Source: Roseateles chitinivorans (GTDB taxonomy: Bacteria > Pseudomonadota > Gammaproteobacteria > Burkholderiales > Burkholderiaceae_C). Taken from it: a stretch of 64,000 nucleotides of DNA. The stretch spans positions 62,001 through 126,000 of the forward strand of contig NZ_PEOG01000009.1 in the NCBI RefSeq assembly GCF_002761755.1, written 5' to 3'. The notes under the pieces are model-generated. The model was not told the DNA's origin. It saw nothing but the letters and a program-made list of their open reading frames with translations, and ran no database searches. Positions 8,698 through 17,011 of this stretch are shown in pieces (the stretch's first letter is position 1; each line of letters opens with the position of its first letter). Made by a program: the position numbers and the translations under genes.

Positions 8698-9660
8698 TCA
8701 GTCGATGCGAGCACCGGACTGCTTGACGATCTGGCCCCAGCGGACGATGTCTTCCTTGATGAGCTTGGCGAACTGGTCGACCGAGCCGCCCGTCGCATGG
8801 GCCCCTTGTTCTTCAAGCTTCTTTTGCAGATCCGCCTGCTTCAAGGCCTTGTTGAACTCGGTATTGAGCTTCGCGATCACTTCCTTCGGCGTGCCCGCTG
8901 GCGCCACGAATCCGAACCAGGTGACGGCCTCGAAGCCCTTGTAGCCGGATTCGGAAACGGTCGGCGTTTGGGGCAGTGACTCGATGCGCGATGTGGAAGT
9001 CACCGCGAGGGCGCGAAGCTTTCCCTGCTTGATCTGCCCCAGCAGTGTGGGCACCGAGGACAGGTACAGCTCCACGTTGCCGCTGACCACATCCGTCATG
9101 GCCTGCGCGGCGCCCTTGTACGGCACGTGCTGCGTCTTGAATCCCGCAGCGTTCTGCAGCAGCTCGGCGGCGAGATGCGCCACCGTGCCGTTGCCCGGCG
9201 AGGCGAAGTTGATCGCTCCCGGCTTCGCCTTGGCGGCTTTCACGGCGTCTCCGAGAGACTTGAAGGGAGAGGCGCCACTCGTCACGACCACCAGCGGCGC
9301 GTCGGCCACGAGCAGGATCGGCGACAAGTCCTTGGCCGGGTCGTACGGCATCTTGGCGTAGAGCGTCGGGTTGATGGCCAGGTTGCTGGTCTGCCCCAAC
9401 CCGATCGTGTAGCCGTCGGCCGGCGCCTTCGCGACACCGTCGATGCCCAGGTTGCCGCCGGCGCCTGGCCGGTTCTCGATGACGAACGTCCAACCGTTCG
9501 CAGCGCCGACCTTCTGCGTGATCTCCCGCGCAATGATGTCCGTGCCCCCGCCGGGCGGGAACGGCACCAACACACGAATCGGCTTGCTGGGATAGGCCTG
9601 GGCGTAGACCGCGCTGCTGAGCACGGTGGCCGCAATGGCGACGAAAGATCGAAAGGTCAT
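8698..9660 (-). CDS. Bug-family (TctC) receptor, copy 3 (first gene of operon)
   Basis: A 320-residue receptor from the ATG at 9660. An ATG at 9702 in frame would put a charged extension ahead of the signal peptide and is rejected; GGAG lies about 10 bases before 9660. The signal peptide is SFVAIAATVLSSAVYAQA, followed by YPSKPIRVLVPFPPGGGTDIIA and GAGGNLGIDGVAKAPADGYT. As the promoter-proximal gene it should be the best expressed of the three receptors. It is divergent from the LysR gene at 9791, and the 130-base gap between them carries an LTTR-like dyad. Confidence 0.93.
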   Translation of the reverse strand: MTFRSFVAIAATVLSSAVYAQAYPSKPIRVLVPFPPGGGTDIIAREITQKVGAANGWTFVIENRPGAGGNLGIDGVAKAPADGYTIGLGQTSNLAINPTLYAKMPYDPAKDLSPILLVADAPLVVVTSGASPFKSLGDAVKAAKAKPGAINFASPGNGTVAHLAAELLQNAAGFKTQHVPYKGAAQAMTDVVSGNVELYLSSVPTLLGQIKQGKLRALAVTSTSRIESLPQTPTVSESGYKGFEAVTWFGFVAPAGTPKEVIAKLNTEFNKALKQADLQKKLEEQGAHATGGSVDQFAKLIKEDIVRWGQIVKQSGARID

Positions 9661-9747
9661 GGCAAGTTGTCTCCAGAACTCGGGTTCCTTGCTGCACTTC
9701 AAGCGTCCCGTTTGTGTCTTTACTATTCGCCTCCCCGTGCCTACAGT

Positions 9748-9766
9748 CCAATCAATAATTTTTTGG
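9748..9766. promoter_or_regulatory. LysR-type binding dyad CCAA-N11-TTGG
   Basis: A CCAA and a TTGG half-site are separated by exactly 11 AT-rich bases, 25 bases before the lysR start and about 90 bases before the operon start. The spacing and AT-rich centre resemble LTTR recognition boxes, which are dyads around T-N11-A. The site lies in the 130-base divergent gap 9661-9790, the natural place for control of both genes. Inference from spacing only. Confidence 0.4.
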
Positions 9767-9790
9767 CAAAGTATCGATCGGACTTTTGGT

Positions 9791-10669
9791 ATGGACCTTC
9801 GCGATCTGCGCTACTTCGAGACCATCGCCGAGCTTCAGCATCTGGGAAAGGCCACCGAGCGGCTCCACCGCACCCAGCCGGCGCTCACAAGTTGCATCCG
9901 TCGCCTGGAGAAGGAATGTGGCGCCCCGCTGTTCGAGCGTTCGGGACGCGGCATCCGCCTGACCTCTGCGGGGGTCGTCCTGCTCAACTGGGCGCGACGC
10001 ATGCGATTCGATGTGGACGACGCCATCCGCGAAATCGGCGACCTGGGGAAGGGACTCATTGGTCACATTCGAGTCGGGATCGTCCCGACCGCGGCGCAGT
10101 TCCTTCTTCCGGTGGCCACGCGCCGGCTGCTGGAGCACGCGCCTGACGTGACCATGCGGACGGTGGTCGCGCTCGGAGACACCCTGCGCCCGCTCCTGCA
10201 CTCGGGGGAGATTGACCTGATGGTGGGGACCGAAGGCATGCAGGAGCCGGGGCTGACCTCGGAGCTGCTGTCCGAGGACTTCATCGTCGTGGCGACGAGC
10301 GCCAAGCATCCCATCCTCAAGGCATCTCCGAGCCTGCGCGATCTGACTGAGCATCAGTGGGTGCTGCAGCCGCCTGGCGCTCCCACGCGCGATTGGTTGG
10401 ACCACACCTTCGATCGCAAGCGTCTCCCGAGGCCACGGGTCCAGGTGGAGAGCACGATGCTGATCCTGCTGCCAGCGCTCATCGCTGAAACCGGGCTGCT
10501 GAGCTTCATCTCCAGGCACCATCTGGGGAAGGGCAGCGGACTGGCGGAGGTGCCGGTCAAGGACGCCGTGATGCGTCGACGCCTGGTGGTGACTTATCGA
10601 GCGAACTCCTACATGCCGCCGGTGGCTCGATTGCTCATCTCTCTCCTCGCCGACGCACGCAAGGGCTGA
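9791..10669 (+). CDS. LysR-type transcriptional regulator of the Bug/RraA operon
   Basis: A 292-residue regulator from the ATG at 9791; an open frame extends upstream to 9626 but it runs into the opposite gene. The winged HTH is at residues 1-60 (LRDLRYFETIAELQHLGKATERL, then QPALTSCIRRLEKECGAPLFER). An effector-binding domain follows, beginning HIRVGIVPTAAQF. Such proteins bind a pathway intermediate and activate the divergent operon while repressing themselves. The divergent position next to the seven-gene operon makes that operon the likely target. A hairpin lies 75 bases after the stop. Confidence 0.92.
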   Translation: MDLRDLRYFETIAELQHLGKATERLHRTQPALTSCIRRLEKECGAPLFERSGRGIRLTSAGVVLLNWARRMRFDVDDAIREIGDLGKGLIGHIRVGIVPTAAQFLLPVATRRLLEHAPDVTMRTVVALGDTLRPLLHSGEIDLMVGTEGMQEPGLTSELLSEDFIVVATSAKHPILKASPSLRDLTEHQWVLQPPGAPTRDWLDHTFDRKRLPRPRVQVESTMLILLPALIAETGLLSFISRHHLGKGSGLAEVPVKDAVMRRRLVVTYRANSYMPPVARLLISLLADARKG

Positions 10670-10743
10670 CCCGCGTCTGGCTCCGGCGCAGCGCACCCTG
10701 CACTGATGGTGCGAGCACGTGCTGCAAAGCTGACGTAACGCGT

Positions 10744-10772
10744 CGCCGGGAGGCGATGGGCACCTCCCGGCG
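10744..10772. terminator. Strong hairpin after lysR
   Basis: A perfect 10-bp inverted repeat, CGCCGGGAGG and CCTCCCGGCG, encloses a 9-base loop, 75 bases after the lysR stop. There is no T run, so it is at best a rho-assisted terminator or a 3' stabilising hairpin. Confidence 0.45.
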
Positions 10773-11144
10773 AGGCTGTCCATCCGTGCTCAGACGACGT
10801 GCGATCCACTCCAAAAGCGTTGTCGATGGGACGACAAACAATTATCAATTGGACGAACGTCCGAACGGCGCGAACACTCCAGAAAAACTACAGCATTCGC
10901 CCAGGATGCATGGAGACACGCATGAACAGCCCGTGCCAGATGAGTGGCGATCCAAGAGAGACAGCGGGACAACGCGCCTTACACGACACCCACCGCGGTG
11001 GTCGTCCTCGACTCACTCTCTTCCGATCCGCGAAACCGTAGGACGGGTCGGGGCGTCGCCCCCGACGACGAGGCGTGCAGCGAGCCGCTCGGCGATTCAC
11101 CGAGCTTCCTCCATGGCTCAGTGCCAGCCTCACAGACCGCCTTG

Positions 11145-11164
11145 CGCTGATCGACTGATCAGCG
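11145..11164. repeat. Perfect 8-bp inverted repeat with 4-base loop
   Basis: CGCTGATC and GATCAGCG flank the loop GACT, about 200 bases before the porin start. No T run follows. The small loop suggests either an RNA hairpin in a porin leader or a dimeric protein operator. Confidence 0.35.
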
Positions 11165-11366
11165 GGCGCGGAACTCTTCCAACCGGAGAGCAGTCGGGCA
11201 CGCGCTTCACCTTGATGTCGATCGCCTCTTCGGAGCCCGTTACCGGGCGCCGTGGAGACGCTCGCACTCAGCGGTTGGTCGCTCCGGTGGAAATCATCTT
11301 GACGACGACCAACACGAACTAGACATGGCCATCACTTGGGAATGGCCTGCAACCCTGGAGACAAAC

Positions 11367-12455
11367 ATGAAACCTTGCAACGTTCTTCGTCATGGCCTGG
11401 TCGTCAGCGCGGTCGCGCTCACCAGCGCAGCCAGCGCCCAATCCGCCGCTCCGCCGGCGGCACCGGCAACGGCCCCGGCGCAGGGCCCGTCGACCACCAA
11501 TGTCACGATCTATGGGGTGGTCGACGTCTCGGTGCGTCATGCCACCCACTACGGACCGTCGGCGTCGACCTACAACTCGGTCGGCGATGCCATCTGGGCG
11601 CCGAGTCGGCTTGGATTCCGCGGCACGGAAGACCTGGGAGACGGATACAAGGGCATCTTCCTGATCGAGCAAGGCTTCGACCCATCCTCCGGCACTCTGA
11701 CCATGGCGACCACCTCGCCGAACTACGGTGTTGGCGCGACTCAAGGTGGCCGGGCTTGGGGTCGTGAATCCTGGGTCGGTCTGGTCACGCCGATGGGCAC
11801 CGTCACGATGGGTCGCCAGTACACGCTCGCGCATCAGCTCTCTGGCCGGTTCCAGCCGTCGCCGAATCCCAACCTTGACGCGATCAGCGGCTTCTCCGTC
11901 CACCATGTGGCGCGCCAGGACAACATGGTGAAGTACCAGTACACGGCTGGCCCCGCCGCATTTCTGGCGACCGTCACCGCATCCGAAGGAAACGGCAAAG
12001 CATGGGCCGTTGGCACGAGCTACACGGGTGGGCCATTCGATGTCGCCGCGTACTGGCAGCAAATGGATAGCTTCAATGGCGCGGAGACCCGAAAGATCCT
12101 GGGCCTGGGCGGAACGTACAAGTTCACCGAGTCGCTCAAGGGGATGGTGGGCTACATGAAGCGCACGCACCGCGTCTCTGCGCAGGAGAACGATGTCTAT
12201 TCTGTGGGTGTGAACTATCGGGCAACGGATTCGCTCACGCTCCTGGCGAACTTCCTGCTCGACAGCCAGAGCAAGGTCGGCATCGGCAAGCGCCGCATGG
12301 CCTATGTCGCGGCCGACTACGCGCTGTCCAAGCGCACCGGCATCTATGCCGAAGTCGACCGAAACCAGCTGACGGACCGCTATCCAACAACCACCTTCAT
12401 GGCGGTGCGTGGCACGCAGTATGGCGTCACGACGGGGATCCGCCACCGCTTCTGA
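11367..12455 (+). CDS. General diffusion porin (Burkholderiales OmpC-like)
   Basis: A 362-residue outer-membrane porin of the Gram-negative Porin_4 type. From the ATG at 11367, preceded by GGAG, a signal peptide ends near SAASAQ. The mature start TNVTIYGVVDVSVRH is the classic first beta strand. SRLGFRGTEDLGDGYKGIFLIEQGF and GRESWVGLVTPMGTVTMGRQYT follow. The protein ends GVTTGIRHRF with the C-terminal Phe needed for BAM-dependent assembly. A Pro/Ala-rich segment (PPAAPATAPAQGP) between signal and barrel is unusual. Porins of this type form trimers for small hydrophilic solutes, and this one may feed the neighbouring acid catabolism. Confidence 0.93.
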   Translation: MKPCNVLRHGLVVSAVALTSAASAQSAAPPAAPATAPAQGPSTTNVTIYGVVDVSVRHATHYGPSASTYNSVGDAIWAPSRLGFRGTEDLGDGYKGIFLIEQGFDPSSGTLTMATTSPNYGVGATQGGRAWGRESWVGLVTPMGTVTMGRQYTLAHQLSGRFQPSPNPNLDAISGFSVHHVARQDNMVKYQYTAGPAAFLATVTASEGNGKAWAVGTSYTGGPFDVAAYWQQMDSFNGAETRKILGLGGTYKFTESLKGMVGYMKRTHRVSAQENDVYSVGVNYRATDSLTLLANFLLDSQSKVGIGKRRMAYVAADYALSKRTGIYAEVDRNQLTDRYPTTTFMAVRGTQYGVTTGIRHRF

Positions 12456-12473
12456 TCCGTGTGTTGGCAAGTG

Positions 12474-12502
12474 GGCAGTGCGGGTTGACGCACTGCCTTC
12501 AT
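12474..12502 (+). terminator. Porin terminator
   Basis: A perfect 9-bp stem, GGCAGTGCG and CGCACTGCC, has a 6-base loop and is followed by TTCATT, 18 bases after the porin stop. The T tract is short but position and stem fit an intrinsic terminator. Confidence 0.65.
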
Positions 12503-12621
12503 TCACCTTGGGCTGACGCAAGCTGCGAGAGACGCTGTGACGGCGTTTCGGCCTCCGGTCACGCTCGATGAAGCTCCCTGAGCGCTAGACCTATCCGACT
12601 GCCGCGGTGCCTCGGCCTGCG

Positions 12622-13377
12622 TCAGTTCTTATCGGCTTCCGCAGCCCACTGCACGGCGTCAGCGCCGGCGGGGATGCGGAACGGCGCATTGAGATCGGTC
12701 GCGGCAAGCCACACCGCCTCGGCAACGTCCTTCGCGCGCGTCCCAGGGCCGGTGGATGCCTGCATGCGTGCGATGGCGGTCTTCATGAACTCGCCATACG
12801 TTGCATCGTCAATGCCTCGCAGGTTGCCGCGCGCCGTTTCTCGGAAGCGCGTCTCGCCGGAGGATCCAGGCAGCACGAGACGCACTCGGACGCCAAACTG
12901 AGCGACCTCCTTCTCCAACGACTCAGACAACGCGTTCACGGCAGCCTTGGCTGCCCGATAGATGCCTACCAAGGGCAACGCCTTGAAGGTGACGCTCGAG
13001 GTCACGTTCACGATGACGCCGGAGCGGCGTTCACGCATCTGAGGCAGTACCGCCTGCGTGACGGCAATCGTGCCGAACGTGTTGGTCTCAAACAGCTCGC
13101 GAACCGTTTCCAGGCTCGTCAGCTCGACGGGGGCAGGTGCCCCAAAGCCAGCGTTGTTGACCAGGACGTCGATCGGGCCAGCGGCGCTGATGGCCGCTCG
13201 GATGCTTTGCGCGTCAGTGACATCAAGCTGCAGGAGGCGCAAGCGCTCGGACGGCGGCTGCACATCCTCTCGGGGGGTACGCATGGTGGCCACGACCTGC
13301 CAGCCACGCGCCAAGAATTCGCGGGCTGTTTCCAAGCCGAAGCCGGAGGAGCAGCCGGTGACGAGTACGGTTTTCAT
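12622..13377 (-). CDS. Short-chain dehydrogenase/reductase
   Basis: A 251-residue classical SDR from the ATG at 13377. The cofactor motif TGCSSGFG is near the N-terminus, then LDVTD, NNAG, and the catalytic Ser in NVTSSV. The expected YxxxK block reads YRAAK. It resembles the oxidoreductase group that begins with VLVTGCSSGFGLE. The gene is divergent from an AraC regulator (start 13480) with 102 bases between, so AraC control is likely. Substrate unknown. Confidence 0.9.
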   Translation of the reverse strand: MKTVLVTGCSSGFGLETAREFLARGWQVVATMRTPREDVQPPSERLRLLQLDVTDAQSIRAAISAAGPIDVLVNNAGFGAPAPVELTSLETVRELFETNTFGTIAVTQAVLPQMRERRSGVIVNVTSSVTFKALPLVGIYRAAKAAVNALSESLEKEVAQFGVRVRLVLPGSSGETRFRETARGNLRGIDDATYGEFMKTAIARMQASTGPGTRAKDVAEAVWLAATDLNAPFRIPAGADAVQWAAEADKN

Positions 13378-13479
13378 TGAGGCTGTTTCTTCGTGAAGGT
13401 TGCGACGCCTCCACGATAGGTCCGCGAGGCCGTACTCGCTACACTCCGAAGTCCGCTTTTCATTTGCAAGAGTACGGCC

Positions 13480-14391
13480 GTGGTCGATCCGCTTGCCGAG
13501 GTGGTGCTGCTGCTGCAGCCGACCGCTCGGTTCTCCAAGAACGTCATCGGCGCTGGCAAGTGGCGGGTTCACCGCTCGGATGCGGGTCAGCCGTTCTACT
13601 GCGCGGTGCTTGAGGGCAGGTGCCGCCTGATGCTCGATGGGCGGGAGCCGCTCGTGCTTGAAGCTGGCGACTTTGCTTTGGTGCCTGCGGCGTTTGGCGT
13701 CACCATGTCCAGCTTTGAGGCGCCCAGCGACACCGCCAACACCCTGCCTGTGGCGCTGGCCCCGGGAATCTTCAGGATCGGCGACGCGGACGAACCCATC
13801 GACCTGCGAATCGTGGCAGGCCATTGCAGCTTCGGCTCGCAGGACGCCGCGTTACTGGTCTCGTTGCTGCCGGAGCTCGTCCACGTGCGCGGCGAGCAGC
13901 GGCTCGCGACGCTCGTGCATCTCGTCGGCCAGGAATCACGAGACCAGCGCCCGGCGCGCGAGCTCATCCTCACTCGTCTTCTCGAAGTGCTGCTGATCGA
14001 GGCCTTGCGCTCAAACGCCAGCGCTGCGTCGCCGCCTGGACTGGTGCGCGCGCTCACCGATGTGCGTCTCGCCGCGGCCATACGGGCGATGCACGAGCAG
14101 CCCGCCAGGCCGTGGACGGTGATGGATCTCGCCAAGGAGGCGGCACTCTCTCGCACGACATTCTTCGAGCGCTTCAATCGCGCGGTGGGCATGGCGCCCA
14201 TGGAGTACCTGCTGGCCTGGCGGATGGCACTCGCGAAGGACATGCTTCGTCGACGGGAAGTAGCCATTGCTGATGTCGCGGAGCGCGTTGGCTACGCGTC
14301 GGCAAGCACTTTCAGCGTCGCCTTCTCACGACATGTGGGCAAGCCTCCAACACAGTACGCGCGCGAGTCGGAAGGCGCCAATCAAAGCTAG
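13480..14391 (+). CDS. AraC-family regulator with cupin sensor domain
   Basis: A 303-residue protein starting at a GTG (13480). The N-terminal half is an AraC-type cupin domain (FYCAVLEGRCRLMLDGREPLVLEAGDFALVPAAFG), as in the AraC_N/Cupin_6 group. The C-terminal 100 residues hold two HTH motifs: WTVMDLAKEAALSRTTFFERF, and IADVAERVGYASASTFSVAFSRHVGKPPTQY. It lies divergent from the SDR gene at 12622-13377 and is the natural candidate regulator for it. The ligand is unknown. About 350 bases without a gene follow, up to the chemoreceptor remnant. Confidence 0.92.
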   Translation: MVDPLAEVVLLLQPTARFSKNVIGAGKWRVHRSDAGQPFYCAVLEGRCRLMLDGREPLVLEAGDFALVPAAFGVTMSSFEAPSDTANTLPVALAPGIFRIGDADEPIDLRIVAGHCSFGSQDAALLVSLLPELVHVRGEQRLATLVHLVGQESRDQRPARELILTRLLEVLLIEALRSNASAASPPGLVRALTDVRLAAAIRAMHEQPARPWTVMDLAKEAALSRTTFFERFNRAVGMAPMEYLLAWRMALAKDMLRRREVAIADVAERVGYASASTFSVAFSRHVGKPPTQYARESEGANQS

Positions 14392-14738
14392 TTCGGCCGC
14401 CTCTCGCTTATCTGTCTAATTCGAGGATCGATTTTGGATATCACGACGTCCGATTTCGCTACGGACCGGCCGGTCGCCTTGCTATGACAGTAACAGGCTG
14501 ATGTGAGTCGTTCGCGGGTCCACGCGTCAACGACCGCTACTGTCGAAAGCGGTCATCTGAGCACAGACGATCTGGCCGGCCGCTTCGCCCTTGGTTCCGG
14601 CTATGAGGTCATATGGTCATGCAGCGGCGGCCCGACACCTGCCTGCCGCTCTTGGGACGCGCACGAGTGGGCCCTTGCGGCTCGGTCCTGGTCCTGGTCC
14701 CCTGGCGACAATAACGGCGCAGACAGGTAAACGCCCGG
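14392..14738. other. Intergenic region with no recognisable gene
   Basis: No supported coding frame, RNA or repeat was seen. It may contain further decayed upstream sequence of the chemoreceptor remnant at 14739, but no homologous peptide could be recognised in any frame. Confidence 0.3.
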
Positions 14739-14931
14739 GTGAACGTGATTGCAAACGCTGCTCAGGAGCAGCGTTGCGGCATCGAGCAGATTAACCAGGC
14801 CATCGCCCAGATGGACCAGGTGACGCAGCAGAGCGCGGCACTGGTCGAGGAATGCGCTGCGGCTGCAGGTAGCGCTCCAAGCGCAGGCGCAGCGGTTGTC
14901 TGCTTCGGTGGCGACCTTCAAGGTGTCTTGA
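14739..14931 (+). pseudogene. Methyl-accepting chemotaxis protein C-terminal remnant
   Basis: The frame from 14739 encodes the conserved tail of MCPs: IANAAQEQRCGIEQINQAIAQMDQ, then VTQQSAALVEECAAAA. Near 14868-14872 the reading shifts frame. The other frame then gives the canonical ending ALQAQAQRLSASVATFKVS with a stop at 14929-14931. The ligand-binding, membrane, HAMP and most signalling parts are absent. This is a 5'-truncated, frameshifted relic of a Tsr-type chemoreceptor. It may mark a recombination or deletion boundary. Confidence 0.8.
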
Positions 14932-15161
14932 GCTGCGCGCACGACATGCTCAGGGGGTCTGAGAGAGGCAGGTGCGCGGCGTCCCTTGATAGGATCAACA
15001 AAGTCAGCCATGCCGCCACGGGCCGCAGGCCCCTAACTTTGGTACGCCATCCCCGAATTTCATCCTCACAGCGCGCCCGCTGGGCCCTGGCAGGAAATGC
15101 ATTTACACGGGGAGTTGCGGCGCCGACGCACTAACGGTCCTGCCCCGGCGCCTCGGCCGAG

Positions 15162-15623
15162 TTAGGCCTTCGGCAGCGACAAGTCTACGCGGAAGGTGAT
15201 CTCGATGAGTTGCTCCGGGAAGGCGAGGCTCGAAACGCCGATGAGGTTGCTCGCCACGCGCGGCGTCTTTCCGTAGACCGTCCGGCGCACATCGCCTGCC
15301 ACCGCGAACGCTGCAGGCACATCAAGAACGAACAGCGTCTCCTCGACGACTTGATCGAAGCTCGCGCCGAAGTGCGACAGCAGCTTGCGGGCGTTCTCGT
15401 AGGTGGTTTGCATCTGCAGCCCCATGTTCGAGAACTCCGACGGGCGACCAGCGTCGTTCAATGGGGCTGCTGCGATCAGCTTGCCCTCGGCGTCGTGGCT
15501 CAGTTGGCCTGACACGTAGATCGTATTGCCCACCTTGACGGCCTGTGCGTAGCCATAGGCATCTTCCCAAGGGACGTTCAAGTTGGCGATTTCCTTGGAC
15601 AGGGCATTTGCGTTCTGGGTCAT
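15162..15623 (-). CDS. RidA/YjgF-family protein
   Basis: A 153-residue protein from the ATG at 15623; an upstream in-frame ATG at 15656 is less likely. RidA-family features are AQAVKVGNTIYVSGQLSHD, the trimer-core segment MQTTYENARKLLSHFGASFDQVVEETLFV, and the Arg in TPRVASNLIGVSSLAFPEQLIEI. Classical RidA hydrolyses reactive enamines or imines from PLP enzymes. Longer members like this often serve in specific catabolic routes. Its neighbours give no pathway clue. Confidence 0.9.
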   Translation of the reverse strand: MTQNANALSKEIANLNVPWEDAYGYAQAVKVGNTIYVSGQLSHDAEGKLIAAAPLNDAGRPSEFSNMGLQMQTTYENARKLLSHFGASFDQVVEETLFVLDVPAAFAVAGDVRRTVYGKTPRVASNLIGVSSLAFPEQLIEITFRVDLSLPKA

Positions 15624-15740
15624 GATTGCTCCTAGGTATGTTGAGGCGACTCTCAAAAGTCAGAGCAATGCTCCGGCAAGCGCGCTACTCCCAGCAGCCC
15701 TGAACGAGCGAAGTGCTCCTATTCCATAGGGCATAGCTGC

Positions 15741-16229
15741 CTACGGCCGGTCTGATGTCGCCTGTGCCGAGTTGGGCGAAGGCGGAACAATTGCCCCGCT
15801 CTGCAAGGCATGATCCCAGGCCTCTGATCGGAGCATCAGACGCTGTACCGCCTCGAGCGTCGGTTCGACGAGCGTTTCGAATTCCGGCGAGTAGAGCTTG
15901 CAACCCAACGCTCGAGCCAAACCGCATACCTGCCTGCAGAATCTCAGGTTTCCGTGCTCGGAAACTACCTGGACATGAAGTTGCCACTCGTCCAGCTCTT
16001 CGCAGATCAGTTCGATGCAATGCCCCTCGACGCTGGCGTAGACCTCCCACCCGTCATCTACAGCCATCGGTTGTCCGAAGTTCTCGCCAAGCCAGACCTT
16101 CGTAGATGCCAACCATCGGGGGTTAGGTAGAAGTTCTCGTCGACCTGGCAGAGCACAGATGAAATGGACCTGCACACATGCGCGTCGCTCCCAGCGCCCC
16201 ACGGCGCAAGTCTCAGAGTTGCATCTCAC
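15741..16229 (-). CDS. Hypothetical protein
   Basis: An open frame of 162 residues on the minus strand with protein-like composition in its central part (VYASVEGHCIELICEELDEWQLHVQVV and FETLVEPTLEAVQRLML). The N-terminal 55 residues look less natural and the true start may be the ATG near 16066. No family was recognised. It sits alone between RidA and a PEP-CTERM gene, with the 175 bases upstream (16230-16405) showing nothing. Coding is plausible but not proved. Confidence 0.45.
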   Translation of the reverse strand: MRCNSETCAVGRWERRACVQVHFICALPGRRELLPNPRWLASTKVWLGENFGQPMAVDDGWEVYASVEGHCIELICEELDEWQLHVQVVSEHGNLRFCRQVCGLARALGCKLYSPEFETLVEPTLEAVQRLMLRSEAWDHALQSGAIVPPSPNSAQATSDRP

Positions 16230-16405
16230 GACGCACTTCTACGCTTCCCCTGTAGTGGGTGTCGTCCGAGAAATTGCCGACAGACCGGATCTTTCTATGA
16301 ATCGCTTGAAGCTCGGAGCCCTGTGCGCCCTGCGGGTCTGCTGACCGCCTCGCCGATCGAGAGTTCCACCTAAAGTGAGGTGGAGTGACATCTGGGCCGA
16401 CTGGG

Positions 16406-17011
16406 TCAGATGACTTCCGTGCGCGAGCATCCGGTTCTGTTCCAGACCGCGCCGCCCTTAGCCGCGCGCGCGGCGAGTGCGCCCACGCCGAGCAATAGGA
16501 AGAGCGCCGACGACGGCTCCGGTACGGGGATCGGGGGCAGCGGCGGTGTCCAGAAGAGATCGGGGCCGACCACATGACCGACGATGTTCGGATAGTTGTT
16601 CGGGACGAGACCGGTGTAGACGTAGAAGTTGGGCACCTGATCGGTGCCGGGGGCGCGCGGCGTGGTGAACGAGAAGGTAGTGGGTTCCGTCGGATGCCGC
16701 GGCGCCTGTAGGTCGTTCGGCATCCATTGCAGGCTCTGGCCGTGGAGATTCGCGGAAAACCACCCCCCGTAGCCCAGCGTCATGTTCCAGTCATCCGGCT
16801 CGGTGTGCGCCACCGGCGTCTGCTGCAGATAGCGGTGGTAGTACAAGCCGAAAATCAGCGTGCCGGTCTCCGGAAATCCGCGGAAGTCGACCTGGTAGGT
16901 GTATGTGTAGAGCTTGGTTGCTTGATCAAAGCTGACGTCGCCGGTGACGCGCTGCGCAAATGGCGTCTGTAGGAGGGCGGCCAGGAGCAGGCCGATCAGT
17001 GCTGACTTCAT
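16406..17011 (-). CDS. PEP-CTERM sorting-domain protein
   Basis: A 201-residue secreted protein from the ATG at 17011. A short signal peptide (LIGLLLAALLQTPFA) starts it. The body is rich in Tyr, Phe and Trp (LYTYTYQVDFRGFPETGTLIFGLYYH). The sorting signal VPEPSSALFLLLGVGALAARAAKG is at about 163-186. PEP-CTERM tails are recognised by exosortase (XrtA) in exopolysaccharide-producing betaproteobacteria. An odd point is the 15-residue extension after the basic cluster; normally the protein ends there, so a stop codon may have been lost. No exosortase is in the window. Confidence 0.85.
   Translation of the reverse strand: MKSALIGLLLAALLQTPFAQRVTGDVSFDQATKLYTYTYQVDFRGFPETGTLIFGLYYHRYLQQTPVAHTEPDDWNMTLGYGGWFSANLHGQSLQWMPNDLQAPRHPTEPTTFSFTTPRAPGTDQVPNFYVYTGLVPNNYPNIVGHVVGPDLFWTPPLPPIPVPEPSSALFLLLGVGALAARAAKGGAVWNRTGCSRTEVI

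Larger units (their letters stand above)
10670..11366. other. 697-base intergenic region before the porin
   Basis: No convincing gene. A plus-strand open frame (10756-11322) has a low-complexity, Arg/Thr/Ser-rich translation and no ribosome binding site. The region contains the hairpin at 10744-10772, a near-palindrome around 10852-10868 (TTGGACGAACGTCCGAA), and a perfect 8-bp inverted repeat at 11145-11164. It may hold a long porin leader, a small RNA or regulator sites. Confidence 0.4.

Noticed and set aside
10756..11322. A 188-codon frame before the porin
   Set aside because: No ribosome binding site; low-complexity translation rich in Arg, Thr and Ser; frame is not like its neighbours.
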